NCBI RefSeq assembly: GCF_038622445.1
Contig: NZ_CP152019.1
Span: 1,710,501-1,774,500, forward strand
DNA from: Sporosarcina sp. FSL K6-1522
GTDB lineage: Bacteria; Bacillota; Bacilli; Bacillales_A; Planococcaceae
Reading direction: 5' to 3'
DNA: 64,000 nt
The notes under the pieces were generated by a model. That model worked only from the letters and a program-made list of their open reading frames with translations, searched no databases and was not told the DNA's origin. The translations under genes were made by a program, and so were the position numbers. This document shows, piece after piece, positions 18,370-27,170 of the stretch. Positions within the stretch are counted from its first letter, which is position 1; each line of letters opens with the position of its first letter.

Positions 18370-19323
18370 ATGATGAAAAAATCCAAAGTAATTATGCTGG
18401 TCGCTATATTAGCCACGCTTGCTTCAGTGCTAATGGCTTGTAACAAGCCTTCATCTACAGAGAAGGAGCCGGAAACCATCGAAACACGGGAGTTTGAGAC
18501 CGCTAAGGGAGTTGTTGAAATCCCTTCAAAGCCGTTGCGAATTGTCACAGACTTTTACGGTGGGGAGTTACTGTCTGTTGGCGCAAATGTCATAGGTGTC
18601 GAACCGACAGCATTTGATAATCCATTTATTAAAGATTTATTAAAAGATGCGGTTGAAATTGGTCAGCCGGTCAATGTTGAAAAAGTGTTGGAGCTGGAAC
18701 CAGATTTAATTGTTGTGATGTATGATGAAAATTACGAGCAGCTTTCGGAAATTGCACCAACCATTCATATTCCATATGGGACAGCGACAAATATTCAAGA
18801 AACGGTCAAAATATTTGAGGATATTACGGGTAATCATGAAGAGGCCGCGCAATTCATCAGCAAATTTGATCAGAAAGCAAAAGAGGGCAGAGAAAAGCTT
18901 GCGGGTATTATTGCTGCCGATGCAACGTTTGGACTTTATGAATTAACGGATAAAGGCGATCTATGGATCTTTGGCGATAATGCGGGACGTGGTGGACAGG
19001 CGTTGTATAATGCGCTGGAATTGAACATGCCCCATGAAAATAGCACTGCAGAACAAACCCTTCAGCTGTCTATGGAAGTATTACCAGAGTATGCGGCCGA
19101 CTACATGTTTTTGACGGCCTATGATCCTGAAAAAAGAGGAGAGGCGTTGAACGCCTTAAAGGACTCGCCGATTTGGCAAGGGCTGGATGCCATGAAAAAT
19201 AATCAAGTATTTTACAATGATTTCGACACGTATTATCGATACGACCCGATTGCAATTTATGAGCAAATTGACTTATTTGTAGACATGCTGATTGACAGAA
19301 GTAAAGAAAATCAGACAAAGTAA
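18370..19323 (+). CDS. Siderophore-binding lipoprotein, receptor E (paralogue family 1)
   Basis: 317 residues with lipobox LMAC. The first lobe starts REFETAKGVVEIPSKPLRIV and the second has FGDNAGRGGQALYNALEL, making it the third member of the receptor B/D/E family. The C-terminus reads YRYDPIAIYEQIDLFVDML. AGGAGATAGCGA precedes tandem ATG codons at 18370 and 18373. It sits 19 bp after receptor D and 12-15 bp before the reductase. Confidence 0.87.
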   Translation: MMKKSKVIMLVAILATLASVLMACNKPSSTEKEPETIETREFETAKGVVEIPSKPLRIVTDFYGGELLSVGANVIGVEPTAFDNPFIKDLLKDAVEIGQPVNVEKVLELEPDLIVVMYDENYEQLSEIAPTIHIPYGTATNIQETVKIFEDITGNHEEAAQFISKFDQKAKEGREKLAGIIAADATFGLYELTDKGDLWIFGDNAGRGGQALYNALELNMPHENSTAEQTLQLSMEVLPEYAADYMFLTAYDPEKRGEALNALKDSPIWQGLDAMKNNQVFYNDFDTYYRYDPIAIYEQIDLFVDMLIDRSKENQTK

Positions 19324-19338
19324 AAAGGGGTTTTGATG

Positions 19339-20397
19339 ATGAATTCAGAACAGCTATATGATGTAACGATTATTGGCGGTGGCCCTGCAGGACTGTACTC
19401 TGCTTTCTATAGTGGTTTAAGGGAAATGAAAACAAAAATTATCGAATATCAACCTTATTTAGGTGGAAAAGTGCATGTTTATCCAGAAAAAATGATTTGG
19501 GATGTAGGGGGACTTACACCTGTTACCGGTGAACGACTAATTGAACAAGTCGTTCAGCAAGGCTTAACGTTTGAACCCGAGCTCGTATTAGGTGAAAAAG
19601 TGACGTCGATTAACAAAGACGAGGATGGATACTTTGTTATTCAGACATCTACAAACCAAAAGCATTTATCCAAAACGGTTATTTTAGCTGTTGGTGGCGG
19701 AATCTTGAACCCAACAAAATTGGAAATTGAAGGTGCTGAGCGCTTTGAAGTGTCCAATTTGCATTATACGGTAAAATCGCTGGCACGTTTTACAGGAAAA
19801 ACGGTCTTGATTTCTGGTGGTGGCAATGCGGCTGTTGACTGGGCAAATGAATTGGAGCCCATTGCGAAAAAGGTTTACCTAACGTATCGGAAAGACATGT
19901 TGAAAGGGCATGAGGCAGAAGTATCACGGCTATTTAATAGTTCTGTTGAGTGTTTATTGAATACGTCTATTCACAAACTCATCGCGGCAAGTGATCATGA
20001 AAGCATTGAGCAAGTGGAGTTGCTGAGCAGTGAGGATGGAAAGACGATTCAATTAGCTGTTGATGATGTGATTATTAATCATGGTTACGATCGTGATAAA
20101 GAGTTGACGTCAAATAGTGGCTTAAACATTGAAATGGCGGATGAATATGGGATTGCGGGTAGCCCGATGAGTGAAACATCAGTACCTGGGCTCTTTGCAG
20201 CAGGGGATATTTTGAGTCATGAAGGCAAGCTTCATTTAATCGCAGGGGCATTTCAAGACGCGGCCAATGCGGTCAATAAAGCGAAGCAATATATCACACC
20301 GGATGCTTATGGGCATGGTATGGTGTCCTCGCATAACGATATTTTTAAAGAGAAAAACCGTGAAATAGTGAAGCATTTGTATGCGGTGAAAGGCTAA
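19339..20397 (+). CDS. Ferredoxin/flavodoxin-NADP reductase-like flavoprotein (YcgT/YumC type)
   Basis: About 353 residues in the thioredoxin-reductase-like fold without a redox CxxC. The FAD site is IIGGGPAGLYSAFYSG, the NADP site SGGGNAAVDWANELEP, and the closing FAD motif VPGLFAAGDIL. That combination defines the TrxR-like ferredoxin-NADP reductases of Bacillales. AAAAGGGG (19323-19330) points to the ATG at 19339; ATG 19336 and TTG 19333 are in frame. As last gene of the siderophore operon it may supply electrons for releasing iron from imported ferric siderophores. This fits iron control of its Bacillus homologue, but it is inferred here. Confidence 0.87.
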   Translation: MNSEQLYDVTIIGGGPAGLYSAFYSGLREMKTKIIEYQPYLGGKVHVYPEKMIWDVGGLTPVTGERLIEQVVQQGLTFEPELVLGEKVTSINKDEDGYFVIQTSTNQKHLSKTVILAVGGGILNPTKLEIEGAERFEVSNLHYTVKSLARFTGKTVLISGGGNAAVDWANELEPIAKKVYLTYRKDMLKGHEAEVSRLFNSSVECLLNTSIHKLIAASDHESIEQVELLSSEDGKTIQLAVDDVIINHGYDRDKELTSNSGLNIEMADEYGIAGSPMSETSVPGLFAAGDILSHEGKLHLIAGAFQDAANAVNKAKQYITPDAYGHGMVSSHNDIFKEKNREIVKHLYAVKG

Positions 20398-20433
20398 CTT
20401 GTTTGGATGATGGCATAGTAGATTATAAAATGA

Positions 20434-20468
20434 AGACGACTTCATCATTTTTGGATGAGGTCGTTTTT
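20434..20468 (+). terminator. Terminator of the siderophore operon
   Basis: CGACTTCATC (20437-20446) pairs with GATGAGGTCG (20454-20463) with one wobble and is followed by TTTTT. A near-identical hairpin occurs at 32256. Confidence 0.85.
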
Positions 20469-20469
20469 G

Positions 20470-21162
20470 TCATACAATCAAATGAAACAACCAACTCAAC
20501 AGATACCCCATGAGGATATACGTCAAAAATGATCTGATAGTTAGAGCACGACCGTTAGGTAGAATAAACTCAGAGATGCTTGTCAGCGCAATTAAACCAA
20601 TGGAAACGCCCATTAATATCCCCTGTACCTTGTCTAAGAGATTTACGTAATGACCTATCCAAATGAAGACACTAAAGCATATTGAGAGGCTGATAAAAAT
20701 AAGCAACAAGCTCCATATCTTCTTGCCCTGCGCTAATAGCGCTGTTGTCAGAGCGAAGCCTTCCGGCAGGTGATGGAGAATGGTAGAGGTTGTGATTGCG
20801 ACGCCAAAAGTCGAATCTCCTAATACATTTCCGATTGTCATGCTAAGTGGGATTGTGTGGAGCAAAAGTGCGATAGTGAGTAAATAAAGCGATGGCGTTT
20901 TAGCATTCGTTGGATGGGATAGATTGTGAAGCACTCGAAATAATAGATAGCCAATCAGAACGCCGAGAAGAATACCGAAGGGGGGGTATACTTGTAAGGC
21001 ATTTGGTAGAATATCGAGGGTAAGCAATCCGATTAAAAAACCACCGCATAACAACGATAATCCGTGCGTCGTTTGTTGAAAAATTTTAGAGAAGAGCCAA
21101 GCAAAGGTACCTCCTGCGCTGACACTCATAAATAGAAATCCACCAAGTATCATGGCATTCAA
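20470..21162 (-). CDS. ZIP-family metal transporter
   Basis: A 230-residue membrane protein with about seven or eight hydrophobic segments and the ZIP metal-site helix LHHLPEGFALTTALL; an earlier helix has GGFLIGLLTLDILP. ZIP proteins move Zn(II), Fe(II) or Mn(II) into the cytosol, or in some cases out of it. The start is TTG at 21162 with GGGAGG 9-10 bp upstream on the minus strand; ATG 21153 is the alternative. It converges on the siderophore operon, so iron is a plausible substrate, but selectivity cannot be read. Confidence 0.8.
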   Translation of the reverse strand: MNAMILGGFLFMSVSAGGTFAWLFSKIFQQTTHGLSLLCGGFLIGLLTLDILPNALQVYPPFGILLGVLIGYLLFRVLHNLSHPTNAKTPSLYLLTIALLLHTIPLSMTIGNVLGDSTFGVAITTSTILHHLPEGFALTTALLAQGKKIWSLLLIFISLSICFSVFIWIGHYVNLLDKVQGILMGVSIGLIALTSISEFILPNGRALTIRSFLTYILMGYLLSWLFHLIV

Positions 21163-21250
21163 CGGTTGTTGCCTCCCAATCTGTAATCATTGTAAAGCTA
21201 CTATATGCACCATGTGAGCGACTTAGCAAAATGTATCTTTCTTTTTACTC

Positions 21251-21348
21251 TTGACATACAATAGGGGGGTATAGTAAATTAGAGGTGTTGATAGGGCAAG
21301 AAAGATAGCAACATATTTTTTTGAAATCTTTATACCCCCAACCCGTAT
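21251..21348 (+). promoter_or_regulatory. Promoter with two CsoR-like boxes
   Basis: A TTGACA -35 (21251-21256) is followed by ATAGGGGGGTAT (21261-21272) in the spacer, and by ATACCCCCAACCCGTAT (21332-21348) further down in the leader. Both match the box class found before csoR, copZ and copA, tying the reductase-like gene that follows to copper control. Confidence 0.65.
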
Positions 21349-21400
21349 ATGAGGCGATCAACCATCAAATTGAAGAATCCGAGATTGTAAGCACAAAGAA

Positions 21401-22051
21401 ATGAGGATGGACATGGAGAAAATGGTTAAACTAGCTGTCAACGGCGGTATTGCATTCGGCTCAAAATTGAATGCGAAGCAACTCGCGGTCATTGCAGCCT
21501 ATATGAATGAAGGCGATGAGCTAGAGGTGACAACGTTCCAGCAACTCTATATTGAAGTCGCCGAAAGTAAAGTGGCGGAGATGACGGAGCGGTTTGAGGA
21601 AGTTGGCTTAGCTTGTTATCCAGTCGGCAATTTTGTAAAAAGCTTGCGGACGTGCAATTTTTGTAAAGGGTCAGAGCAAGAAGGAATGCCTGTTGCGAAG
21701 GAACTCAATGCACGGATTGCAGGACAGCCCGTTCCATTTACATTACGACCTGCTTATACAGGATGTCCGATTGGTTGCGGTGAACCGCTAGTCAATGATA
21801 TTGGTGTCATGAAGATGAGAAATGGCTATGATCTATACGTTGGTGGTAAAGCAAAGGGTTTTGATGCAGCAACGGGCACTTTATTGCTCACGCAACTAGA
21901 GCCTGAACAATTGTATGTGGCTGTAGATAAAATCATTGCGCTGTATGCAGAACAAGGAAAGAAAAGGGAACCTTTCTTCAAATTTATTAATCGTTTTGGG
22001 GTTGAGAATCTCAAGAGTGAACTGATTGACCTACTTCATGTAAAATGCTAA
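21401..22051 (+). CDS. Nitrite/sulfite reductase-like protein with Fe-S/siroheme-type cysteines
   Basis: 216 residues, about one ferredoxin-like half-domain plus one cofactor module of a siroheme nitrite/sulfite reductase. The cysteines are in RTCNFCKGSEQEG and, about 40 residues later, TGCPIGCGEPLVNDIGVM, close to the C-x5-C/C-x3-C signature of siroheme-[4Fe-4S] enzymes but with different first-pair spacing. Full-length enzymes are more than twice as long, so a single-module protein may have a new role. The start is uncertain: ATG 21401 or 21413 (MEKMVKLAVNGG). It is transcribed into csoR from a promoter with CsoR-type boxes. The function in copper or sulfur handling is unknown. Confidence 0.65.
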   Translation: MRMDMEKMVKLAVNGGIAFGSKLNAKQLAVIAAYMNEGDELEVTTFQQLYIEVAESKVAEMTERFEEVGLACYPVGNFVKSLRTCNFCKGSEQEGMPVAKELNARIAGQPVPFTLRPAYTGCPIGCGEPLVNDIGVMKMRNGYDLYVGGKAKGFDAATGTLLLTQLEPEQLYVAVDKIIALYAEQGKKREPFFKFINRFGVENLKSELIDLLHVKC

Positions 22052-22052
22052 T

Positions 22053-22069
22053 ATAGGGGTACGGGGTAT
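22053..22069 (+). promoter_or_regulatory. CsoR-like box upstream of csoR
   Basis: ATAGGGGTACGGGGTAT is a GC-cored pseudo-palindrome with ATA and TAT ends lying about 30 bp before the csoR start, consistent with autoregulation. Confidence 0.7.
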
Positions 22070-22097
22070 ATATGGACCCGCTCAAGGAGGCGAAATC

Positions 22098-22385
22098 ATG
22101 GAGGAAACAACGAAAAAAACAGTTCAACCCAATAAGCAACAATTGCTGAATCGCTTAAAGCGTGTAGAAGGGCAAGTAAGAGGCGTTCATCAAATGGTCG
22201 AGAATGATCGTTACTGTGTCGATATTTTGCACCAGATTAGCGCGATTCAATCAGCCATGAATAAGGTTTCGTTAGCGCTGCTAGAAGATCATACGCATCA
22301 CTGTGTCGTCAATGCTATTAAAGGGCAGAACGGTGAAGCGGCCATTAAAGAATTGATGGATGTTATGAAAACAATGACGAAGTAA
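22098..22385 (+). CDS. csoR: Copper-sensing repressor CsoR
   Basis: A 95-residue all-helical DUF156-type repressor. The helix NRLKRVEGQVRGVHQMVEN is the family hallmark. The metal ligands appear as the cysteine in RYCVDIL and the His/Cys pair in DHTHHCVV. Having the histidine favours a Cu(I)-sensing CsoR over the persulfide sensor CstR, which lacks it. AAGGAGG precedes the ATG. It is followed by copZ and copA, its standard targets, and several matching boxes surround the cluster. Confidence 0.92.
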   Translation: MEETTKKTVQPNKQQLLNRLKRVEGQVRGVHQMVENDRYCVDILHQISAIQSAMNKVSLALLEDHTHHCVVNAIKGQNGEAAIKELMDVMKTMTK

Positions 22386-22410
22386 AAAAATGTGGAGCGT
22401 AGTTCTTTAC

Positions 22411-22427
22411 ATACCTATACAGGGTAT
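22411..22427 (+). promoter_or_regulatory. CsoR-like box upstream of copZ
   Basis: ATACCTATACAGGGTAT, with clear dyad symmetry of its ends, lies about 40 bp before the copZ start. Confidence 0.7.
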
Positions 22428-22466
22428 GTTAAATTAAAAACAATAATCAACCAGGAGGTTTTTAAC

Positions 22467-22667
22467 ATGAAAGAAATTTTAAAAGTAGAAGGTATGTCAT
22501 GCGGGCATTGTGTGAATTCAATCGAAACGAATGTAGGAGAGCTTGCAGGTGTCTCTGCTGTAAAAGTGGATCTTGCTAACAAAGAAGTTGCGGTAGAATA
22601 CGATAACGCAGCGACATTGGCGCAAATCAAAGAAACGATTGAAGACCAAGGTTACGATCTTGTTTAA
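22467..22667 (+). CDS. copZ: Copper chaperone CopZ
   Basis: A 66-residue heavy-metal-associated domain with the Cu(I)-binding MSCGHC motif near residues 10-15 and the usual beta-alpha-beta pattern ending in EDQGYDLV. It carries Cu(I) in the cytosol to CopA. The ATG at 22467 is fixed by AGGAGG just upstream. The frame is open further upstream but without a better start. Confidence 0.95.
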   Translation: MKEILKVEGMSCGHCVNSIETNVGELAGVSAVKVDLANKEVAVEYDNAATLAQIKETIEDQGYDLV

Positions 22668-22692
22668 TTAATTGCATGTCCGCTTACACCAC

Positions 22693-22777
22693 GTGGGGGT
22701 ATAAAGCGGTGGAGGAGATTATACCTCTTGATAGGTATAGTCCTTCTTTTTGAAAATAATATACCCCCACCAAGTAT
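22693..22777 (+). promoter_or_regulatory. Cluster of CsoR-like boxes upstream of copA
   Basis: Two full boxes are visible, ATACCTCTTGATAGGTAT (22721-22738) and ATACCCCCACCAAGTAT (22761-22777), plus a half-site GTGGGGGTATA (22693-22703). The last full box ends about 15 bp before the copA start, so repression of copA separately from copZ is likely. Confidence 0.65.
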
Positions 22778-22792
22778 CGGAGGAGAGATAAC

Positions 22793-25204
22793 ATGGCAAC
22801 AACAGAAAAAACATTACAAATTAATGGCATGACGTGTTCAGCTTGTGCCAATCGTATTGAAAAAGGGCTTTCAAAAATTGAAGGTGTTGAGAAAGCAAAC
22901 GTTAACTATGCATTGGAACGTTCAACGATTACCTATGACCCAGCCCAAACAAATGTGAAAGAGTTTACAGAAAGAATTGAAAAACTTGGGTATAGCGTTA
23001 TTCAAGATAAAGTCGATTTCGATATTTCGGGTATGACATGTGCGGCATGTGCGACGAAAATCGAAAAGCGTATCAATAAAATGGAAGGTGTTTCGAGTGC
23101 CAGCGTTAACTTTGCACTGGAAACAATTGCTGTTGAATATGACAGTAAACAAGTCGCAACGACGGATATGATGACGGCTGTTAAGAAAATGGGCTATGAA
23201 TTATTGCCGAAGCAAGATAATAAAGACAAGATGGATCATAAAGAACAGGAAATTAAAAAGCAACAGAACAAGTTTATCTTTTCATTAATTTTAACGATTC
23301 CATTGCTATGGACGATGGTGGCACATTTTGAGTTTTTATCCTTCATTTATATGCCTGCGATTTTAATGAATCCATGGGTACAGTTAGCATTCGCAACACC
23401 AGTTCAATTCTACATCGGTGCGCAGTTCTACAAAGGTGCCTTTAATTCACTACGCAATAAAAGTGCCAACATGGACGTTTTAGTTGCACTCGGTACGAGC
23501 GCTGCTTATTTCTACAGTTTGTACTTGTCGATTGAATGGATGAATACAGGGAAAGTCGGCAGTCCCGAATTATATTTTGAAGCATCCGCAGTTATTATCA
23601 CATTGATTGTCCTTGGGAAATTATTTGAAATTCGTGCCAAAGGAAAAACGAGTCAAGCGATTCAAAAGTTGCTCGGCCTACAAGCGAAAACAGCAAGAGT
23701 ATTACGAGATGGCGCTGAAATCGAATTACCAATTGAACAAGTCGTTACTGGAGATATCATCCTTGTGAAGCCGGGTGAAAAGATTCCGGTAGATGGTGAA
23801 ATTATCGAAGGACGTTCGGCTATTGATGAATCGATGATTACAGGTGAAAGCCTTCCAGTCGATAAAGTGGCGGGTGACGTTGTCATTGGTGCAACCATTA
23901 ATAAGAATGGATCACTGCAAATCAAAGCAACAAAAGTCGGGAAAGATACAGCGTTGGCACAAATTGTCAAAGTAGTTGAAGAAGCACAAGGTTCGAAAGC
24001 TGAAATCCAACGATTAGCAGACAGAATTTCAGGTGTCTTTGTACCAGTTGTTGTCGTGATCGCAGTGGCAACATTCTTCATCTGGTATTTTGCAGTGACT
24101 CCAGGCGATTTCCGTTCGGCTTTGATTCCAACGATTTCGATTTTGGTGATTGCTTGTCCATGTGCGCTAGGTTTGGCAACGCCAACGTCGATTATGGCAG
24201 GTTCAGGTAGAGCGGCTGAAATGGGACTGTTGTTTAAAGGCGGCGAACACTTGGAAAACACACGCTCAATTGACACTGTCGTGTTAGATAAAACAGGAAC
24301 AGTAACAAAAGGGGAGCCTGCTTTAACAGATGTCACAGTGACGGAAGGCTTTGTAGAAGATGAAGTACTGCAATTAGTCGCAACAGCTGAAAATCAATCT
24401 GAGCATCCACTCGCACAAGCGATTGTTTTGGGAGCGAAAGAAAAAGGCTTGTCATTGCTTGAGGTGACGAACTTTGAAGCCATACCTGGCTATGGTATTC
24501 AGGCTGAAGTCAACGGTAAAGAAGTATTAGTCGGTACAAGACGATTAATGAATGAGCGTAAGATTGCATTGTTAGACTCGAATGCTACGATGGAGAAAAT
24601 GGAAAGTGAAGGAAAAACGGCGATGTTAATTGCTGTCGATCAAAAGCTTGCAGGTGTCGTAGCAGTAGCGGATACAGTGAAAGAAACATCGAAAGAAGCA
24701 ATTGCGAGAATGCAGGCATTGGGTCTGGAAGTCATTATGCTGACAGGAGATAACCAACGAACTGCCGAAGCGATTGCGCGCCAAGTCGGCTTAACAAATG
24801 TCATTGCAGAAGTGTTACCAGAACAAAAAAGTGATGAAATTAAAAAGTTACAAGACCAAGGCAAGAAAGTGGCCATGGTCGGTGATGGTATCAATGACGC
24901 ACCAGCACTTGCCATGGCTGATATCGGAATGGCAGTCGGAACTGGGACAGATATTGCGATTGAGGCGGCAGATATTACGCTAATGCGCGGCGATTTAAAC
25001 AGCGTGGCAGATGCGATTATTATGAGCCGTAAAACGATGCGTAATATTAAACAAAACCTATTCTTCGCATTTTTCTACAACACAGTTGGCATCCCAATCG
25101 CAGCGATTGGCTTGTTGGCTCCGTGGGTTGCCGGTGCGGCGATGGCGTTTAGTTCGGTATCCGTTGTTTTGAATGCATTGCGTTTACAGCGAGTAAAATT
25201 ATAA
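22793..25204 (+). CDS. copA: Cu(I)-exporting P1B-type ATPase CopA
   Basis: 803 residues with two N-terminal metal-binding domains ([10 protein letters not shown] and [10 protein letters not shown]), the phosphatase motif TGESLPVDK, the transmembrane copper site [11 protein letters not shown], the phosphorylation motif DKTGTVTKG, the ATP-site SEHPLAQAI and the hinge [11 protein letters not shown]. This is the complete set for a Cu(I)-exporting P-type ATPase in the cytoplasmic membrane. GGAGGAGAG precedes the ATG. It is supplied by CopZ and controlled through the boxes just upstream. Confidence 0.97.
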   Translation: MATTEKTLQINGMTCSACANRIEKGLSKIEGVEKANVNYALERSTITYDPAQTNVKEFTERIEKLGYSVIQDKVDFDISGMTCAACATKIEKRINKMEGVSSASVNFALETIAVEYDSKQVATTDMMTAVKKMGYELLPKQDNKDKMDHKEQEIKKQQNKFIFSLILTIPLLWTMVAHFEFLSFIYMPAILMNPWVQLAFATPVQFYIGAQFYKGAFNSLRNKSANMDVLVALGTSAAYFYSLYLSIEWMNTGKVGSPELYFEASAVIITLIVLGKLFEIRAKGKTSQAIQKLLGLQAKTARVLRDGAEIELPIEQVVTGDIILVKPGEKIPVDGEIIEGRSAIDESMITGESLPVDKVAGDVVIGATINKNGSLQIKATKVGKDTALAQIVKVVEEAQGSKAEIQRLADRISGVFVPVVVVIAVATFFIWYFAVTPGDFRSALIPTISILVIACPCALGLATPTSIMAGSGRAAEMGLLFKGGEHLENTRSIDTVVLDKTGTVTKGEPALTDVTVTEGFVEDEVLQLVATAENQSEHPLAQAIVLGAKEKGLSLLEVTNFEAIPGYGIQAEVNGKEVLVGTRRLMNERKIALLDSNATMEKMESEGKTAMLIAVDQKLAGVVAVADTVKETSKEAIARMQALGLEVIMLTGDNQRTAEAIARQVGLTNVIAEVLPEQKSDEIKKLQDQGKKVAMVGDGINDAPALAMADIGMAVGTGTDIAIEAADITLMRGDLNSVADAIIMSRKTMRNIKQNLFFAFFYNTVGIPIAAIGLLAPWVAGAAMAFSSVSVVLNALRLQRVKL

Positions 25205-25210
25205 AAAAGA

Positions 25211-25244
25211 GAAGGCCATGCGGGAGAGATTCTGCATGGCTTTC
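25211..25244 (+). terminator. Intrinsic terminator after copA
   Basis: GAAGGCCATGC (25211-25221) pairs with GCATGGCTTTC (25234-25244), one wobble pair included. The T-run is short. Confidence 0.65.
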
Positions 25245-25267
25245 GATTTATGTAGGAAGGATGATTT

Positions 25268-25546
25268 ATGATGAAGAACATGCACCTTGAATTATATACA
25301 AGGCCGACTTGCTCGGATTGCCAAGATGCAAAAGCGTATCTTGCCAAACATAATATTTTGTATATCGATCATGATTTATCGAAAGAGCCAGAGAAAGAAC
25401 GAACGCTCATCAAATTATCAGGTGCAAGAATGGTGCCGACATTCGTATTTAAGGATAAATCACTGTGCGGATGGATGAGCAAACCGAAAGTGCTAATTGG
25501 TTTTGAGATGAATTATGAGGAAATTGTGGAGATGCTCAACAACTGA
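25268..25546 (+). CDS. Glutaredoxin/NrdH-like thiol protein
   Basis: 92 residues with the thioredoxin-fold opening LELYTRPTCSDCQDAKAYL: a CSDC redox pair at the first helix and the cis-proline loop ARMVPTFVF. This resembles NrdH/glutaredoxin-like reductants. An additional cysteine lies in KSLCGWM. AGGAAGG precedes tandem ATGs (25268, 25271). Its position between copA and the multicopper oxidase suggests a part in keeping copper-sensitive thiols reduced, but it has its own upstream region and the link is inferred. Confidence 0.8.
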   Translation: MMKNMHLELYTRPTCSDCQDAKAYLAKHNILYIDHDLSKEPEKERTLIKLSGARMVPTFVFKDKSLCGWMSKPKVLIGFEMNYEEIVEMLNN

Positions 25547-25644
25547 AATGGTTTGCGGAATGGCTTATTCAGTCGTGCATAGTTTTTTGATATTTTCTTG
25601 TTACACTACAAAAGAAGTCAACAAGAAAAGAGGAGAAGTATGCG

Positions 25645-27120
25645 ATGACATTCAGACTAAAGTTTGTGACATTGGTGCTCGGTACATTGATCATTGGTGG
25701 TTGCGGCGTAGACAAAGCGCAATTCCATGAAGAAGAGGTCGATCATGCAGCGATGGATCACGACATGATGGAAAATGAACATATGAGCCATGACGAAGTT
25801 CAGGCTTTGAACAATTCAACAGGAGAAAATGCATTAATCATACCGATGATGTTGAAAGCGAATCAAGAGGAAAACGTCACATATACAGTCCGAGCACAGC
25901 AAGGGTCGACGGAAATATTTGACGGCATACAAACAAATACGTATGGCTATAACGGGTCGATGTTAGGTCCGATGCTTCGCTTGGAAAAAGGCGAAACCGT
26001 AAAAATTAAAACGATCAATGAGTTGGAAGAGGATACGACCTTTCATTGGCATGGGTTAGAAGTAGCGGGGGAAGCAGATGGTGGCCCACATAGTGTCCTA
26101 GCGCCTGGAGAAGAAAAAATCCTTGAATTTGAAGTGACACAGGAAGCAGCGACACTTTGGTTCCACCCACATCCAATCGGTAAAACGGCTGAACAAGTAT
26201 ACTACGGATTGGCGGGTTTGATTTACATTGAGGATGATAACTCGAAAAATCTTGGATTGCCGAGTGACTATGGCAAGAACGATTTTCCGTTGATTTTTCA
26301 AGACCGAACATTTGACGATAAGAAGCAACTGAATTATCAGGCTGTGATGAATTCAGATGGCACAATCGGAGATACGTTATTGATCAACGGGACGGTGAAT
26401 CCGAAATTGGCTGTCAAGCAAGAGAAAGTGCGTCTGCGCTTGTTAAATGGCTCCAACGCGCGGAATTACACCTTTAAATTGAATAGTGGAGACTCGTTTG
26501 TTCAAGTTGCAACAGATGGCGGATTTTTGAATAAGCCGGTGATGTTGAATGAAGTGACGTTAACCCCTTCCGAACGTGCGGAAATCATCGTTGATTTTTC
26601 ACAAATCAATGCAAAGGATTTGGCGCTTACTAATGAAGAAGGGGCCATTCTTTTACCGTTTGAAGTGCTAGACGGAGAGGGTACGACTGATGAAGCGCAA
26701 GAAAAGATGAATGATTTTGCAGTGACAGCAGAAGAAAAAGCGTTGCCTGTTACAAAGAAAATCGAGTTATTTGGCATGATGGAGCATGTCACGATAAACG
26801 GTAAGAAATTTGACCCGAATCGCATTGATTTCACGCAGCAACAAGGCATGACAGAAGTATGGGAGATTTACAATAAACCGGATATGATGGGCGGCATGAT
26901 TCATCCATTCCATATCCATGGGACGCAATTTAAAATCCTGTCTAGAAATGGACAAGAACCACCGGAAAATGAGCAAGGTTGGAAAGATAGTTTCGCAATA
27001 GCACCGGACGAGACTGTAAAAATAGCCGTGCAGTTTAAACATAAAGGTGTCTACATGTTCCATTGCCATATTCTTGAACATGAAGAAAATGGGATGATGG
27101 GACAAGTGCAGGTAGAATAA
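25645..27120 (+). CDS. Multicopper oxidase, lipoprotein-anchored
   Basis: 491 residues of the CueO/CotA-like laccase family. The signal peptide ends in the lipobox IIGGC, so the enzyme should be tethered outside the membrane. A short His/Met-rich stretch follows (DHAAMDHDMMENEHMSHD) that could bind copper. The four copper-ligand blocks are present in order: FHWHGLE, WFHPHP, HPFHIHGTQF and HCHILEHEENGM. It probably oxidises Cu(I) to less toxic Cu(II) with O2. GAGGAG precedes the ATG. No CsoR-type box is evident in its upstream region. Confidence 0.93.
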   Translation: MTFRLKFVTLVLGTLIIGGCGVDKAQFHEEEVDHAAMDHDMMENEHMSHDEVQALNNSTGENALIIPMMLKANQEENVTYTVRAQQGSTEIFDGIQTNTYGYNGSMLGPMLRLEKGETVKIKTINELEEDTTFHWHGLEVAGEADGGPHSVLAPGEEKILEFEVTQEAATLWFHPHPIGKTAEQVYYGLAGLIYIEDDNSKNLGLPSDYGKNDFPLIFQDRTFDDKKQLNYQAVMNSDGTIGDTLLINGTVNPKLAVKQEKVRLRLLNGSNARNYTFKLNSGDSFVQVATDGGFLNKPVMLNEVTLTPSERAEIIVDFSQINAKDLALTNEEGAILLPFEVLDGEGTTDEAQEKMNDFAVTAEEKALPVTKKIELFGMMEHVTINGKKFDPNRIDFTQQQGMTEVWEIYNKPDMMGGMIHPFHIHGTQFKILSRNGQEPPENEQGWKDSFAIAPDETVKIAVQFKHKGVYMFHCHILEHEENGMMGQVQVE

Positions 27121-27131
27121 AGTGAAACTTC

Positions 27132-27163
27132 AATCAGTAGGGGGGCCTCATCCCCCACTGATT
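27132..27163 (+). terminator. GC-rich hairpin after the multicopper oxidase
   Basis: AATCAGTAGGGGG pairs with CCCCCACTGATT. No T-run follows, and the hairpin abuts the multi-hairpin element that begins at 27171. Confidence 0.5.
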
Positions 27164-27170
27164 GGGGGAA

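Noticed and set aside
23662..24336. 224-codon minus-strand frame opposite copA
   Set aside because: It is fully antisense to the conserved catalytic core of CopA and shows no family motif or translation signal.
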